Below, in pieces: positions 24,929 through 31,903 of a stretch of DNA of 34,136 nucleotides (position 1 is the first letter of the stretch; every line of letters begins with the position of its first letter). Under the pieces are notes generated by a model, which did not search any database, was not told the DNA's origin, and saw only the letters and a list, made by a program, of their open reading frames with translations. The DNA comes from an uncultured Pelagibacteraceae bacterium. GTDB lineage: Bacteria > Pseudomonadota > Alphaproteobacteria > Pelagibacterales > Pelagibacteraceae. The DNA lies in the NCBI GenBank assembly GCA_902597555.1, contig CACJYE010000007.1, positions 1 through 34,136 on the forward strand. The letters run 5' to 3'. The position numbers and the translations under genes are program-made.

Positions 24929-26359
24929 ATGTTAGATAAAAGAAAATTTTACATAAATGGTCAGTGGGTTGATCCAATTAAAAAAAATGATTTTGACGTA
25001 ATTAATCCGTGCAATGAAGATCCGTTTGCTGTTATTTCTTTAGGTTCAAAAGAGGATACAGATTTAGCTGTCAAATCAGCAAAAAATGCCTTTAATACTT
25101 GGAAAGAAACTAGCAAGAAAGAAAGGCTCAGTTTACTTGAAAAATTATCATCAGTTTATAAAAAAAGATTTAATGAAATGGCTGAGGCTATTTCTCTTGA
25201 AATGGGTGCACCAATGGATTGGGCAACAGATGTTCAAACAGCTTCAGGGAAAGATCATTTAGATGATTTTATTTTAAGATTAAAAAATTTTAAATTTGAT
25301 GAACACTTTGATAATAAATCAAATAATCATATCTATTATGAGCCAATTGGAGTTTGTGGATTAATCACACCGTGGAATTGGCCAATTAATCAAATTGCTT
25401 TAAAAGTCATTCCTGCATTCGCAACTGGATGTACAATGATTTTAAAACCATCAGAAATTGCTCCTATTTCTGGAATGCTATTTGCAGAAATGATTGATGA
25501 AGTAGGTTTTCCAAAAGGTGTATTTAATTTGGTAAATGGAGACGGTGCAGGAGTGGGAACCCACATTTCAAGCCACCCTGATATTGATATGGTTTCTTTC
25601 ACAGGTTCAACAAGAGCAGGAAGATTAATTTCAAAAAATGCTGCTGAAACAATTAAAAGAGTTTGTCTTGAATTAGGTGGAAAAGGTGGAAATATTGTTT
25701 TTGCTGATAGTTATAAAGATGCAGTAAGAGACGGTATTAGAAATGTAATGAGCAATTCTGGTCAATCTTGTGATGCACCAACAAGGATGCTTGTTGAAAA
25801 ATCAATTTATGAAAGAGCTGTTAAAGAAGCTGTTGATGAAGCAAACAAAATTAAAGTAGATCAAGCTTCAAAAAAGGGAGATCATATAGGACCAGTAATT
25901 TCTAAAATTCAATATGATAAAATTATAAATCTTATTGAAAGTGGAATTTCTGAAGGCGCAACTCTTGCAGCGGGTGGACCTGAGTTACCAAACGGTTTGA
26001 ACAAAGGGTACTTCATCAAACCAACTATATTTACAGATGTAACTAATGAAATGAGAATTGCTAAAGAAGAAATTTTTGGACCTGTATTATCTATAATTCC
26101 ATTTGGGACTGAAGATGAGGCAGTCAATATTGTAAATGATACTTCTTATGGTCTTGGAAATTATTTGCAAACCGAAGACCGAAAAAAAGCACACAGAGTT
26201 GCTAAAAAATTAAGATCAGGCTGTGTTTATATTAATGGCAACGGAGCAGATGCCGGAACTCCATTTGGTGGTTACAGACAATCAGGTAATGGGAGAGAAG
26301 GAGGTGTTTGGGGCCTTGAGGAATATCTTGAAGTAAAGAATGTTACTGGTTGGAGTTAA
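24929..26359 (+). CDS. NAD(P)-dependent aldehyde dehydrogenase (paralog 2)
   Basis: This is a complete 476-residue ALDH. It shows CGLITPWNWPINQ (143-155), SFTGSTRAGRLI (223-234), general base Glu248 (CLELGGKGGN), nucleophile Cys281 (SNSGQSCDAPT), and EIFGPVLSIIPF near the end. It matches paralog 1 (10460-11893) nearly block for block, including the first ten residues and the terminal VTGWS/VGGWS. The two therefore derive from one duplication or are close homologs. It is the third gene of the EamA-dehydrogenase-ALDH unit and should oxidise the aldehyde made by that dehydrogenase or by other amine catabolism here. Its tail overlaps the convergent dioxygenase gene by 17 bases. Confidence 0.95.
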   Translation: MLDKRKFYINGQWVDPIKKNDFDVINPCNEDPFAVISLGSKEDTDLAVKSAKNAFNTWKETSKKERLSLLEKLSSVYKKRFNEMAEAISLEMGAPMDWATDVQTASGKDHLDDFILRLKNFKFDEHFDNKSNNHIYYEPIGVCGLITPWNWPINQIALKVIPAFATGCTMILKPSEIAPISGMLFAEMIDEVGFPKGVFNLVNGDGAGVGTHISSHPDIDMVSFTGSTRAGRLISKNAAETIKRVCLELGGKGGNIVFADSYKDAVRDGIRNVMSNSGQSCDAPTRMLVEKSIYERAVKEAVDEANKIKVDQASKKGDHIGPVISKIQYDKIINLIESGISEGATLAAGGPELPNGLNKGYFIKPTIFTDVTNEMRIAKEEIFGPVLSIIPFGTEDEAVNIVNDTSYGLGNYLQTEDRKKAHRVAKKLRSGCVYINGNGADAGTPFGGYRQSGNGREGGVWGLEEYLEVKNVTGWS

Positions 26360-27494
26360 CAGAATTTTTTAAATATCTTAGTCTCCCAATAATTTCATCT
26401 CGATCCATGTAATAACCTTGTAAGTGTCTATGTCCTGAGTTTGGATCATATTCAGTTCTACCGTGTAATAATCGTCTATTATTAAAAGAAAAAATATCAC
26501 CTGGTCCTAATCTAAATTTAATCTGGAATTGATCGTCATGGATTAAATTTCCAAATCGGTGATGAGCTTTATAAACTTTATCCATCAAATCAGGATGACA
26601 GTCTAAAGCATCCATAGTTGCTACGCTAAACCGAATATCATGGTAATCATTATCTTTTGTTAGAGATATCGCGGGTGCGTAATAACTTCTAACAGACTCT
26701 TGTGTATAATCCATGTCTCTAAATTTTAAATGAACGTTTACTAGCGTATCAAATATTTCTTTCTCATTTTTTCTTAAATAATCTGCAACTGCAAAGCCAT
26801 CTACAGCGGACGAGTCTCCTCCTGTTGCAGAATTAACTAAACAATGAAGAAATTGATAACCAGGTGGTGTTTCAAACCACGGTAAATCCATATGATTTCT
26901 TAGGGAATGTGCTGTGTAAGCAGAATTATTTGGTTTAGGAATGTTAATTACTTCAAAAGGTGTTTTAAAAAAAGTTTCTCTAGTATGGCTAATTCTGTTT
27001 AAAATTTTAAAGCCAGAATTATTTTCAGTTGGAGCATTTTTTACTATAGCAATTCCAGTGTGGTGTAAGAGCTCTAACCATCTGACAAGTCCCTCATATG
27101 AACTCATAATTTCATCATGTTCAATCTCAATTGACTTCAGGTCATTTTGTAAAGAGTTATCCCAAAGTTGATATGGAGATTTATATTCTAAATTATTTTT
27201 TATAGTATAGCAGTTTTCTCTTAACCAATTTTGGTCATAATAACTTATATGGTCACCTTCACTCCATTCAATTTCAAGCTTGCCTTCATTATTTACTGCA
27301 AATTTTTTTGGATTAATTTTGTTTGATACTTTTAAAATATTAAACATTCTATGACGTGAGTCTTTGTCATGTGCAGTTGGACAATTGTCTCTTAGCCATA
27401 AATAATTAAATTTACTTTTTTTTCCATCGCTCCAGTCAACTTCTAAATTTGTAGAATTTTTAGTTATATTTTTTATTGTAAAATTTTGTTCCAT
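26343..27494 (-). CDS. Gamma-butyrobetaine dioxygenase-like 2-oxoglutarate/Fe(II) oxygenase
   Basis: This 383-residue TauD/BBOX-family oxygenase has a GBBH-like N-terminal domain (about 1-100), with FNYLWLRDNCPTAHD at 29-43, and a catalytic jelly roll. The Fe(II) ligands are His201 and Asp203 (LRNHMDLPWFE) and His344 (RRLLHGRTEYD). Arg356 in SGHRHLQGYYMD should bind 2-oxoglutarate. BBOX hydroxylates gamma-butyrobetaine to carnitine, and a close relative hydroxylates trimethyllysine. The N-domain Zn site seen in animal BBOX (several cysteines) is reduced here to one cysteine plus histidines. It is coupled to the class II aldolase gene (TAATG). Nearby ProV and thioesterase genes fit quaternary-amine metabolism, but the substrate is inferred only. 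Confidence 0.8.
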   Translation of the reverse strand: MEQNFTIKNITKNSTNLEVDWSDGKKSKFNYLWLRDNCPTAHDKDSRHRMFNILKVSNKINPKKFAVNNEGKLEIEWSEGDHISYYDQNWLRENCYTIKNNLEYKSPYQLWDNSLQNDLKSIEIEHDEIMSSYEGLVRWLELLHHTGIAIVKNAPTENNSGFKILNRISHTRETFFKTPFEVINIPKPNNSAYTAHSLRNHMDLPWFETPPGYQFLHCLVNSATGGDSSAVDGFAVADYLRKNEKEIFDTLVNVHLKFRDMDYTQESVRSYYAPAISLTKDNDYHDIRFSVATMDALDCHPDLMDKVYKAHHRFGNLIHDDQFQIKFRLGPGDIFSFNNRRLLHGRTEYDPNSGHRHLQGYYMDRDEIIGRLRYLKNSVNSNQ

Positions 27495-28225
27495 TAATTT
27501 TTATAATTTGAATGTTCTCTCTCTAGTTTTCTTAATAAAGCAGCCCACTCCGTTTTTCCATCATAATTATAATCATCAGAGTCACTCATGTTTTCCCAAA
27601 AATATGCAGCTTTTTGTTTATCTATTTCATGTTTGTTTAACCCCATTGCAAGGTTTTTTACCTGAACTGAACATGCTTGCTCTAGATAATAAGCTCTGAA
27701 AAATGCTTCTGCAGCAGTTTTTCCTACTGTGTAATATCCATGATTTCTTGTAATCAAAATGTCATGTTTGCTAATTAGGTTTTCAAATTTACTTCCAAAT
27801 TCTTTGTCCTCGACAAATTCATAATCAATATATCCAACAAGATGATTTAAATAAACTGCGGCTTGTGAGAGATACATTAAACCCTCTTTGGTACCTCCAA
27901 CTGCCATCACATCATTAGCGTGTCCGTGAACATAAAAATTTACATCATTTCTTTTATTAAAAATCCATTGAGCAAGATTAATACATCCGTCATTTAACCA
28001 AGGTCCGTCTGAATCTAATTTTTTTCCGTTTTGATCAATTTTAACTAAAGATGAAGCGGTAATTTCTTCATAAAACATTCCATATGGATGAACGAAAGAA
28101 CAATTCTTATCTTCAGCAGATCTTGCCCCGGCACATTGATTAGCAAGGTCTGTCATGCCGTACATATGCAAAATTCTATAGAGAGCAGACAACTCTAGTC
28201 GCACATCTTTATCTGTTTGCGCCAT
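27494..28225 (-). CDS. Class II aldolase/adducin family protein
   Basis: This 243-residue protein has the adducin-like form of the class II aldolase fold. It shows SFVHPYGMFYEEITASSLVK (43-62), the metal-binding pair His100 and His102 in FYVHGHANDV, and His162 in ITRNHGYYTVG, followed by AAEAFFRAYYLEQACSVQV. The catalytic glutamate of fuculose/ribulose-phosphate aldolases (PSSE motif) is not present; that region reads GPWLNDGCINLAQW. Members cleave or epimerise hydroxy-acid phosphates, or act on non-phosphorylated substrates, so the reaction is open. It is the first gene of a two-gene minus-strand operon with the BBOX-like oxygenase. An oxygenase that hydroxylates plus an aldolase that cleaves the product would be a logical pair. 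Confidence 0.85.
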   Translation of the reverse strand: MAQTDKDVRLELSALYRILHMYGMTDLANQCAGARSAEDKNCSFVHPYGMFYEEITASSLVKIDQNGKKLDSDGPWLNDGCINLAQWIFNKRNDVNFYVHGHANDVMAVGGTKEGLMYLSQAAVYLNHLVGYIDYEFVEDKEFGSKFENLISKHDILITRNHGYYTVGKTAAEAFFRAYYLEQACSVQVKNLAMGLNKHEIDKQKAAYFWENMSDSDDYNYDGKTEWAALLRKLEREHSNYKN

Positions 28226-28322
28226 ATGTAAAATTCTTATTTAAAAATTAAGTAAAAGCAAATAAATACAACCGTTATTTCTCAAAACAATTATAAGTTG
28301 TATAATATTTGTTTTACATATG
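28223..28322. promoter_or_regulatory. Divergent control region with inverted repeats and back-to-back -10 boxes
   Basis: CATATGTAAAA at 28223-28233 (including the aldolase start codon) recurs inverted as TTTTACATATG at 28312-28322. Between them, ATTATA (28290-28295) and TATAAT (28301-28306) form an inverted pair and give a -10 box in each direction. AAAACA and TGTTTT (28284-28289, 28310-28315) extend the dyad. The plus-strand TATAAT would start transcription near 28313, inside the right-hand repeat. No convincing -35 boxes are seen. Confidence 0.45.
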
Positions 28323-28350
28323 ATGATTGTAACTGTTAGAACATTACATC

Positions 28351-29376
28351 ATGTCAAAAATTGAGATCAACAACGTATACAAAATTTTTGGAAACAACCC
28401 TTCTTCTGTGCTGCCAATGGTAAAAGATGGTGCAACAAAAGACGAAATTTTAGAGCAAACTGGTCATACCGTTGGATTAGATAATGTTTCTCTTAAAATT
28501 GAAGAAGGAGAAACCTTTGTTTGTATGGGTTTATCAGGATCAGGAAAATCAACACTAATAAGACATTTAAATAGACTAATCGATCCAACTGATGGTGAAA
28601 TTTTAGTTGAGGGCACGAATGTAATGTCACTTGATAAAGATAAACTTATTGAATTTAGAAGACATAAAATGAGCATGGTGTTTCAAAGATTTGGTTTATT
28701 CCCGCATAAAACAGTAATTCAAAATGTTGGTTACGGACTAGAAATGCAAGGAAAAACTGAGGATGAAAGAAACAAAATCTCAATGGAAAAAATTGATGCA
28801 GTTGGTCTAACTGGTTTTGAAAATCAATACCCAGCTCAATTATCAGGAGGAATGCAACAACGTGTGGGTTTAGCACGAGCATTAGCGACAGATACAGACA
28901 TAATGTTAATGGATGAAGCATTTAGTGCTCTAGACCCATTAATAAGAAGTGATATGCAAAAACAATTGATTGATCTTCAAGCAGAATTAAAAAAAACAAT
29001 TGTATTTATTACTCACGATTTGGATGAATCATTAAGATTGGGAGACCATATTGGAATATTAAATTCTGGTAAATTGGTTCAAGTGGGAACTCCTGAGGAA
29101 ATCATTATGAATCCTGCTGATGATTATGTAAAAGCTTTTGTTAAAGATGTAAATAGAGCAAAAGTTATTAAAGCAAAAATTATAATGAAAACAGCTGATC
29201 AAGCAAATGACATAGATAAATCAAACTTAATAAAAGTAAATGAAGAGGAATTTATTGAGGATTTTTTACCAAAAATTGTCTGTTCTGATTCAAATTGTGA
29301 AGTGGTTGATAAAAGTGGAAATGTGAAGGGATATATTTCAAACCAAGAATTACAATCTTCTTTAACAAGATCATAA
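28351..29376 (+). CDS. proV: Glycine betaine/proline-type ABC transporter ATP-binding protein
   Basis: This 341-residue ATPase is of the ProV/OpuAA type. It opens with the family's IEINNVYKIFG, then Walker A GLSGSGKST (60-68), Q-loop MVFQRFGLFPHKTV, signature LSGGMQQR (164-171), Walker B IMLMDE (184-189) and ITHDLDESLRLGDHIG. The C-terminal 80 residues form a regulatory (CBS-like) tail. Such ATPases energise uptake of glycine betaine, proline betaine or carnitine. No permease or binding-protein gene lies next to it in the window, which is unusual. It is followed 1 base later by a thioesterase gene. The partners may be elsewhere on the chromosome. There is no Shine-Dalgarno site at the ATG. 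Confidence 0.92.
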   Translation: MSKIEINNVYKIFGNNPSSVLPMVKDGATKDEILEQTGHTVGLDNVSLKIEEGETFVCMGLSGSGKSTLIRHLNRLIDPTDGEILVEGTNVMSLDKDKLIEFRRHKMSMVFQRFGLFPHKTVIQNVGYGLEMQGKTEDERNKISMEKIDAVGLTGFENQYPAQLSGGMQQRVGLARALATDTDIMLMDEAFSALDPLIRSDMQKQLIDLQAELKKTIVFITHDLDESLRLGDHIGILNSGKLVQVGTPEEIIMNPADDYVKAFVKDVNRAKVIKAKIIMKTADQANDIDKSNLIKVNEEEFIEDFLPKIVCSDSNCEVVDKSGNVKGYISNQELQSSLTRS

Positions 29377-29377
29377 A

Positions 29378-29839
29378 GTGTTATTAAAAACTTTTGAAGT
29401 CAAAAAAGAATGGGTTGATTATAACAATCATATGAACATGGCTTATTATGTGCTTGTTTTTGATCAAGCATGGGAAGTTGCTCTTGAAAAATTTAAAATG
29501 GGAGGTAACGCAGCAAAAGATTTACATAGAAGTACAATGGTTGTTGAAACTAATACTAAATATTTAAATGAGGTTAAAGAGGGGGAAATGGTTAATGTTA
29601 ATCTGACTTATTTTGATCATGATAAAAAAAGATTACACTTAAAAATGGAAATGATTTCTCAAAAAACTAACAAACTTTCGGCTTCTATGGAATGGATATC
29701 GCTATATATAGATTTAAGCAAAAGGAAAGTCACTGAATTTGAAGAAGAAAAAGTAAAATTAATGAAAGATTTTATTGATGAAAATAAGTCAAAATTTTCA
29801 AACGAAGATCTTCTGTTCTCCTCTAAATTAAAGAAATAA
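29378..29839 (+). CDS. Hot-dog thioesterase, betainyl-CoA thioesterase (CdhB)-like
   Basis: This 153-residue single hot-dog domain is of the 4HBT class. The N-terminus EWVDYNNHMNMAYYVLVFDQ (11-30) carries the catalytic-type Asp14 with His18 and Asn20. The ending matches carnitine-cluster thioesterases in having KRLHLKMEM and a late WISLYIDL. CdhB splits betainyl-CoA to glycine betaine and CoA in L-carnitine breakdown. The start is GTG at 29378, only 1 base after the proV stop, so translation is coupled. Together with a ProV-type ATPase and a BBOX-like oxygenase nearby, a quaternary-amine role is more likely than general acyl-CoA hydrolysis. No CdhC or carnitine dehydrogenase gene is in the window. 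Confidence 0.72.
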   Translation: MLLKTFEVKKEWVDYNNHMNMAYYVLVFDQAWEVALEKFKMGGNAAKDLHRSTMVVETNTKYLNEVKEGEMVNVNLTYFDHDKKRLHLKMEMISQKTNKLSASMEWISLYIDLSKRKVTEFEEEKVKLMKDFIDENKSKFSNEDLLFSSKLKK

Positions 29840-29879
29840 TTAAATATTCTACACAATTTTTTTTTGATATAGGTGCATA

Positions 29880-30833
29880 ATGAGCGCTAATAATAATTCA
29901 AAAGGTATACTTCTAATAATTACTGCAATGACATTTTTTGCAATGCAGGACGCTTTAATTAAATTTATTTTTGAAAAAGCAGCTTTATATGAAATATTTT
30001 TTGGAAGATATTTTGTTGCAGCAATTTTGCTTTTTGGTTACATAAAATTCAGAAAACAAAAAGTTTCTCTTAAAACTCACTATCCTTTTTTAACAATACT
30101 AAGAGTAGTTTTACATTTTATTGCTTTCTCTGCTTTTTTTATCTCATTAACTTTTATGCCTTTAGCAACAGCAAATGCTCTATTTTTTTCCTCCCCTTTT
30201 TTCGTATCAATATTTGCAAAGTTATTTTTAAAAGAAACTATTGGTATTAGAAGGTGGTCAGCAATTGTTTTTGGTTTTATTGGCGTTTTTATAGTCTTAA
30301 ATCCAAATTTTTCAGACTTTGAATATCGAAATCTTTTACCGGTTTTTTGTGCATTTTGTTATGCGGCCTCTATGACAATCACTAAATATACATCCGATAA
30401 AGATGATGTTAACACCCAACTATATTACTTTTATCTAATTGCAATATTGCTTTGTATAATTTTGTATTTTTTTATGGGAAGTGGGCAGCTAAATAATCCA
30501 AACTTTGATCCAACAATACAATTCATTTTTAGAGAATGGTTTTCAAATATTGAATATACATGGAAATTTATTTTATTTTTTGGTTTTGCTGCATCAATAG
30601 CTTTTGTTTGTATATTTTCAGCATATATAGTTGCATCACCATCTGTTGTTTCTTTGTTTGAATACTCATTAATAATTATGTCTATGATACCTGGCTACTT
30701 TTTATTTAATGAGGTACCAACGACCAGAACATTTATTGGTGTTGTGTGTATTATAGCAGCTGGAATTTACATTTATATGAGAGAGAGAGTTAGAGACCAA
30801 TATATTGCAACAGAAACACCGGTTAGAAGATGA
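29880..30833 (+). CDS. EamA/DMT family transporter (second copy)
   Basis: This 317-residue membrane protein has about ten helices in two EamA repeats. The first repeat shows LLIITAMTFFAMQDALIKFI and a mid-segment IGIRRWSAIVFGFIGVFIVL; the second ends LFNEVPTTRTFIGVVCIIAAGI. It is not especially similar to the EamA protein at 23098-23970, so it is probably not a recent duplicate. It follows the thioesterase by 40 bases; a 9-base T-run (29857-29865) and an AGGTG ribosome-site candidate precede the ATG. The stop overlaps the next start (ATGA), tying it to the oxygenase gene. It could export or import the oxygenase's product or substrate. Confidence 0.87.
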   Translation: MSANNNSKGILLIITAMTFFAMQDALIKFIFEKAALYEIFFGRYFVAAILLFGYIKFRKQKVSLKTHYPFLTILRVVLHFIAFSAFFISLTFMPLATANALFFSSPFFVSIFAKLFLKETIGIRRWSAIVFGFIGVFIVLNPNFSDFEYRNLLPVFCAFCYAASMTITKYTSDKDDVNTQLYYFYLIAILLCIILYFFMGSGQLNNPNFDPTIQFIFREWFSNIEYTWKFILFFGFAASIAFVCIFSAYIVASPSVVSLFEYSLIIMSMIPGYFLFNEVPTTRTFIGVVCIIAAGIYIYMRERVRDQYIATETPVRR

Positions 30834-31798
30834 GCAAGAACTTTATACCAACAATTAATATTTCATCTTTAATAAAAAATAATTTTGAAACACAAAATGC
30901 ATTTAAAACAATTAAAAAAATTGAAAAAGCTTGTATCAATGTAGGATTTTTTCAAATTACTGGACATGGAATTAATCTGAAAGAAATAAAAAAAACATGT
31001 GAAGTTGCCAATAAATTTTTTAATTTACCAGATAGCACGAAAAGAAGATTAGCACCTAAAAAATGGAATAAAAAAAATAAAAATTTATATAGAGGATATT
31101 TTCCTAATGATGTTAATGGAAAAGAAGGTCTTGATATAGGTGATTTAAAAATAACTAAAAAATATTCCTCAAATCTCAAAAATCAATACATAGAGTTTAT
31201 TAATCTAGGCATGTGTTTTAATAGAGGCTCAATTAAAATTCTGAACAAATATTTTGATAACATTTATAGATTGAGTGAAATATTGTTTAAAAGTTTAATA
31301 AAACTTTATAAAAAAAATCCTGAGATTTCTACTATAGCTTTTTCAAGATTAAAAACTTTAAGTACATTAAGATTTAATTATTACCCAAATCAAACTAAAC
31401 CAGTAGAAATATCAAAACAAGATGGAGTAGCGCTTGGATGTGAAACTCATGTTGATAGTGGAATATTTACAGTTCTTTATCAAGATAGAAAAGGTGGATT
31501 ACAAGTACAAAATAGAAAAAACAAAAAATGGTATGATGTACCATTTAATAAAAAGGCTTTAGTAGTAAACACGGGAAGAGCTTTAGAATATTTAAGTAAA
31601 GGTAAATTTAAAGCAACTAATCATAGGGTTTTATGGAATAAAAGTAAGAGGCTTTCTGTTCCTTTTTTCTTTGAACCTTCCTATGATTTCAAAATGAATC
31701 AATCATTTTTAAATGAGAGTAAATCTAAAAATAATGGTGAAATTTATGAGAAATTTCTCAACAATTCTTTAAAGAAATTTATTGAATATCAACGTTAG
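30830..31798 (+). CDS. Isopenicillin-N-synthase-like 2-oxoglutarate/Fe(II) oxygenase
   Basis: This 322-residue non-haem iron oxygenase is of the IPNS/2OG-Fe(II) class. The N-terminal DIOX_N block includes ACINVGFFQITGHGI (34-48). The catalytic core has RFNYYP (181-186), His207 and Asp209 (GCETHVDSGIFTVLYQD), and His265 (TNHRVLWN), with Arg274 and Ser276 as the RxS co-substrate site. Relatives hydroxylate or desaturate small molecules, often amino acids or their peptides. Substrate is unknown. It overlaps the EamA transporter by 4 bases, so the two form a coupled pair. Unlike the TauD-type oxygenase at 26343-27494, it belongs to the other main branch of the superfamily. Confidence 0.87.
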   Translation: MSKNFIPTINISSLIKNNFETQNAFKTIKKIEKACINVGFFQITGHGINLKEIKKTCEVANKFFNLPDSTKRRLAPKKWNKKNKNLYRGYFPNDVNGKEGLDIGDLKITKKYSSNLKNQYIEFINLGMCFNRGSIKILNKYFDNIYRLSEILFKSLIKLYKKNPEISTIAFSRLKTLSTLRFNYYPNQTKPVEISKQDGVALGCETHVDSGIFTVLYQDRKGGLQVQNRKNKKWYDVPFNKKALVVNTGRALEYLSKGKFKATNHRVLWNKSKRLSVPFFFEPSYDFKMNQSFLNESKSKNNGEIYEKFLNNSLKKFIEYQR

Positions 31799-31836
31799 TA
31801 ATTATAAAGTTTAAAAATAAAGCGATACATAACTCG

Positions 31837-31899
31837 TCGTTAAATTCAAAAATTTACGAAAGTGGGATCGGTCGTCTTTAAATTAATTTTTAAAGGAGG
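31837..31899 (+). promoter_or_regulatory. Structured leader and strong ribosome site of the luciferase-like gene
   Basis: A hairpin at 31837-31859 (nine pairs, one bulged T, CAAA loop) is followed by a second stem: CTTTAAA at 31876-31882 pairs with TTTAAAG at 31889-31895. The second stem overlaps AAAGGAGG (31892-31899), the best Shine-Dalgarno match on the plus strand, which lies 4 bases from the ATG at 31904. Pairing could partly hide the ribosome site. The stems are AT-rich and no known riboswitch is recognised. Confidence 0.4.
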
Positions 31900-31903
31900 C
31901 TTT

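Noticed and set aside
28320..28364. Short upstream reading frame overlapping the proV start
   Set aside because: It has no ribosome site, and its length is expected by chance in AT-rich sequence.
28655..28921. 88-codon antisense frame within proV, and other long frames antisense to genes (such as 3218-3460 and 10920-11246)
   Set aside because: They lie wholly or almost wholly inside confidently assigned genes on the other strand and show no family motifs or ribosome sites.
29857..29865. Run of nine T's as a terminator after the thioesterase gene
   Set aside because: No stem precedes it.
31862..31903. GTG start at 31862 for the luciferase-like enzyme
   Set aside because: The extra 14 codons include the ribosome site AAAGGAGG. 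The ATG at 31904 is correctly spaced from it.
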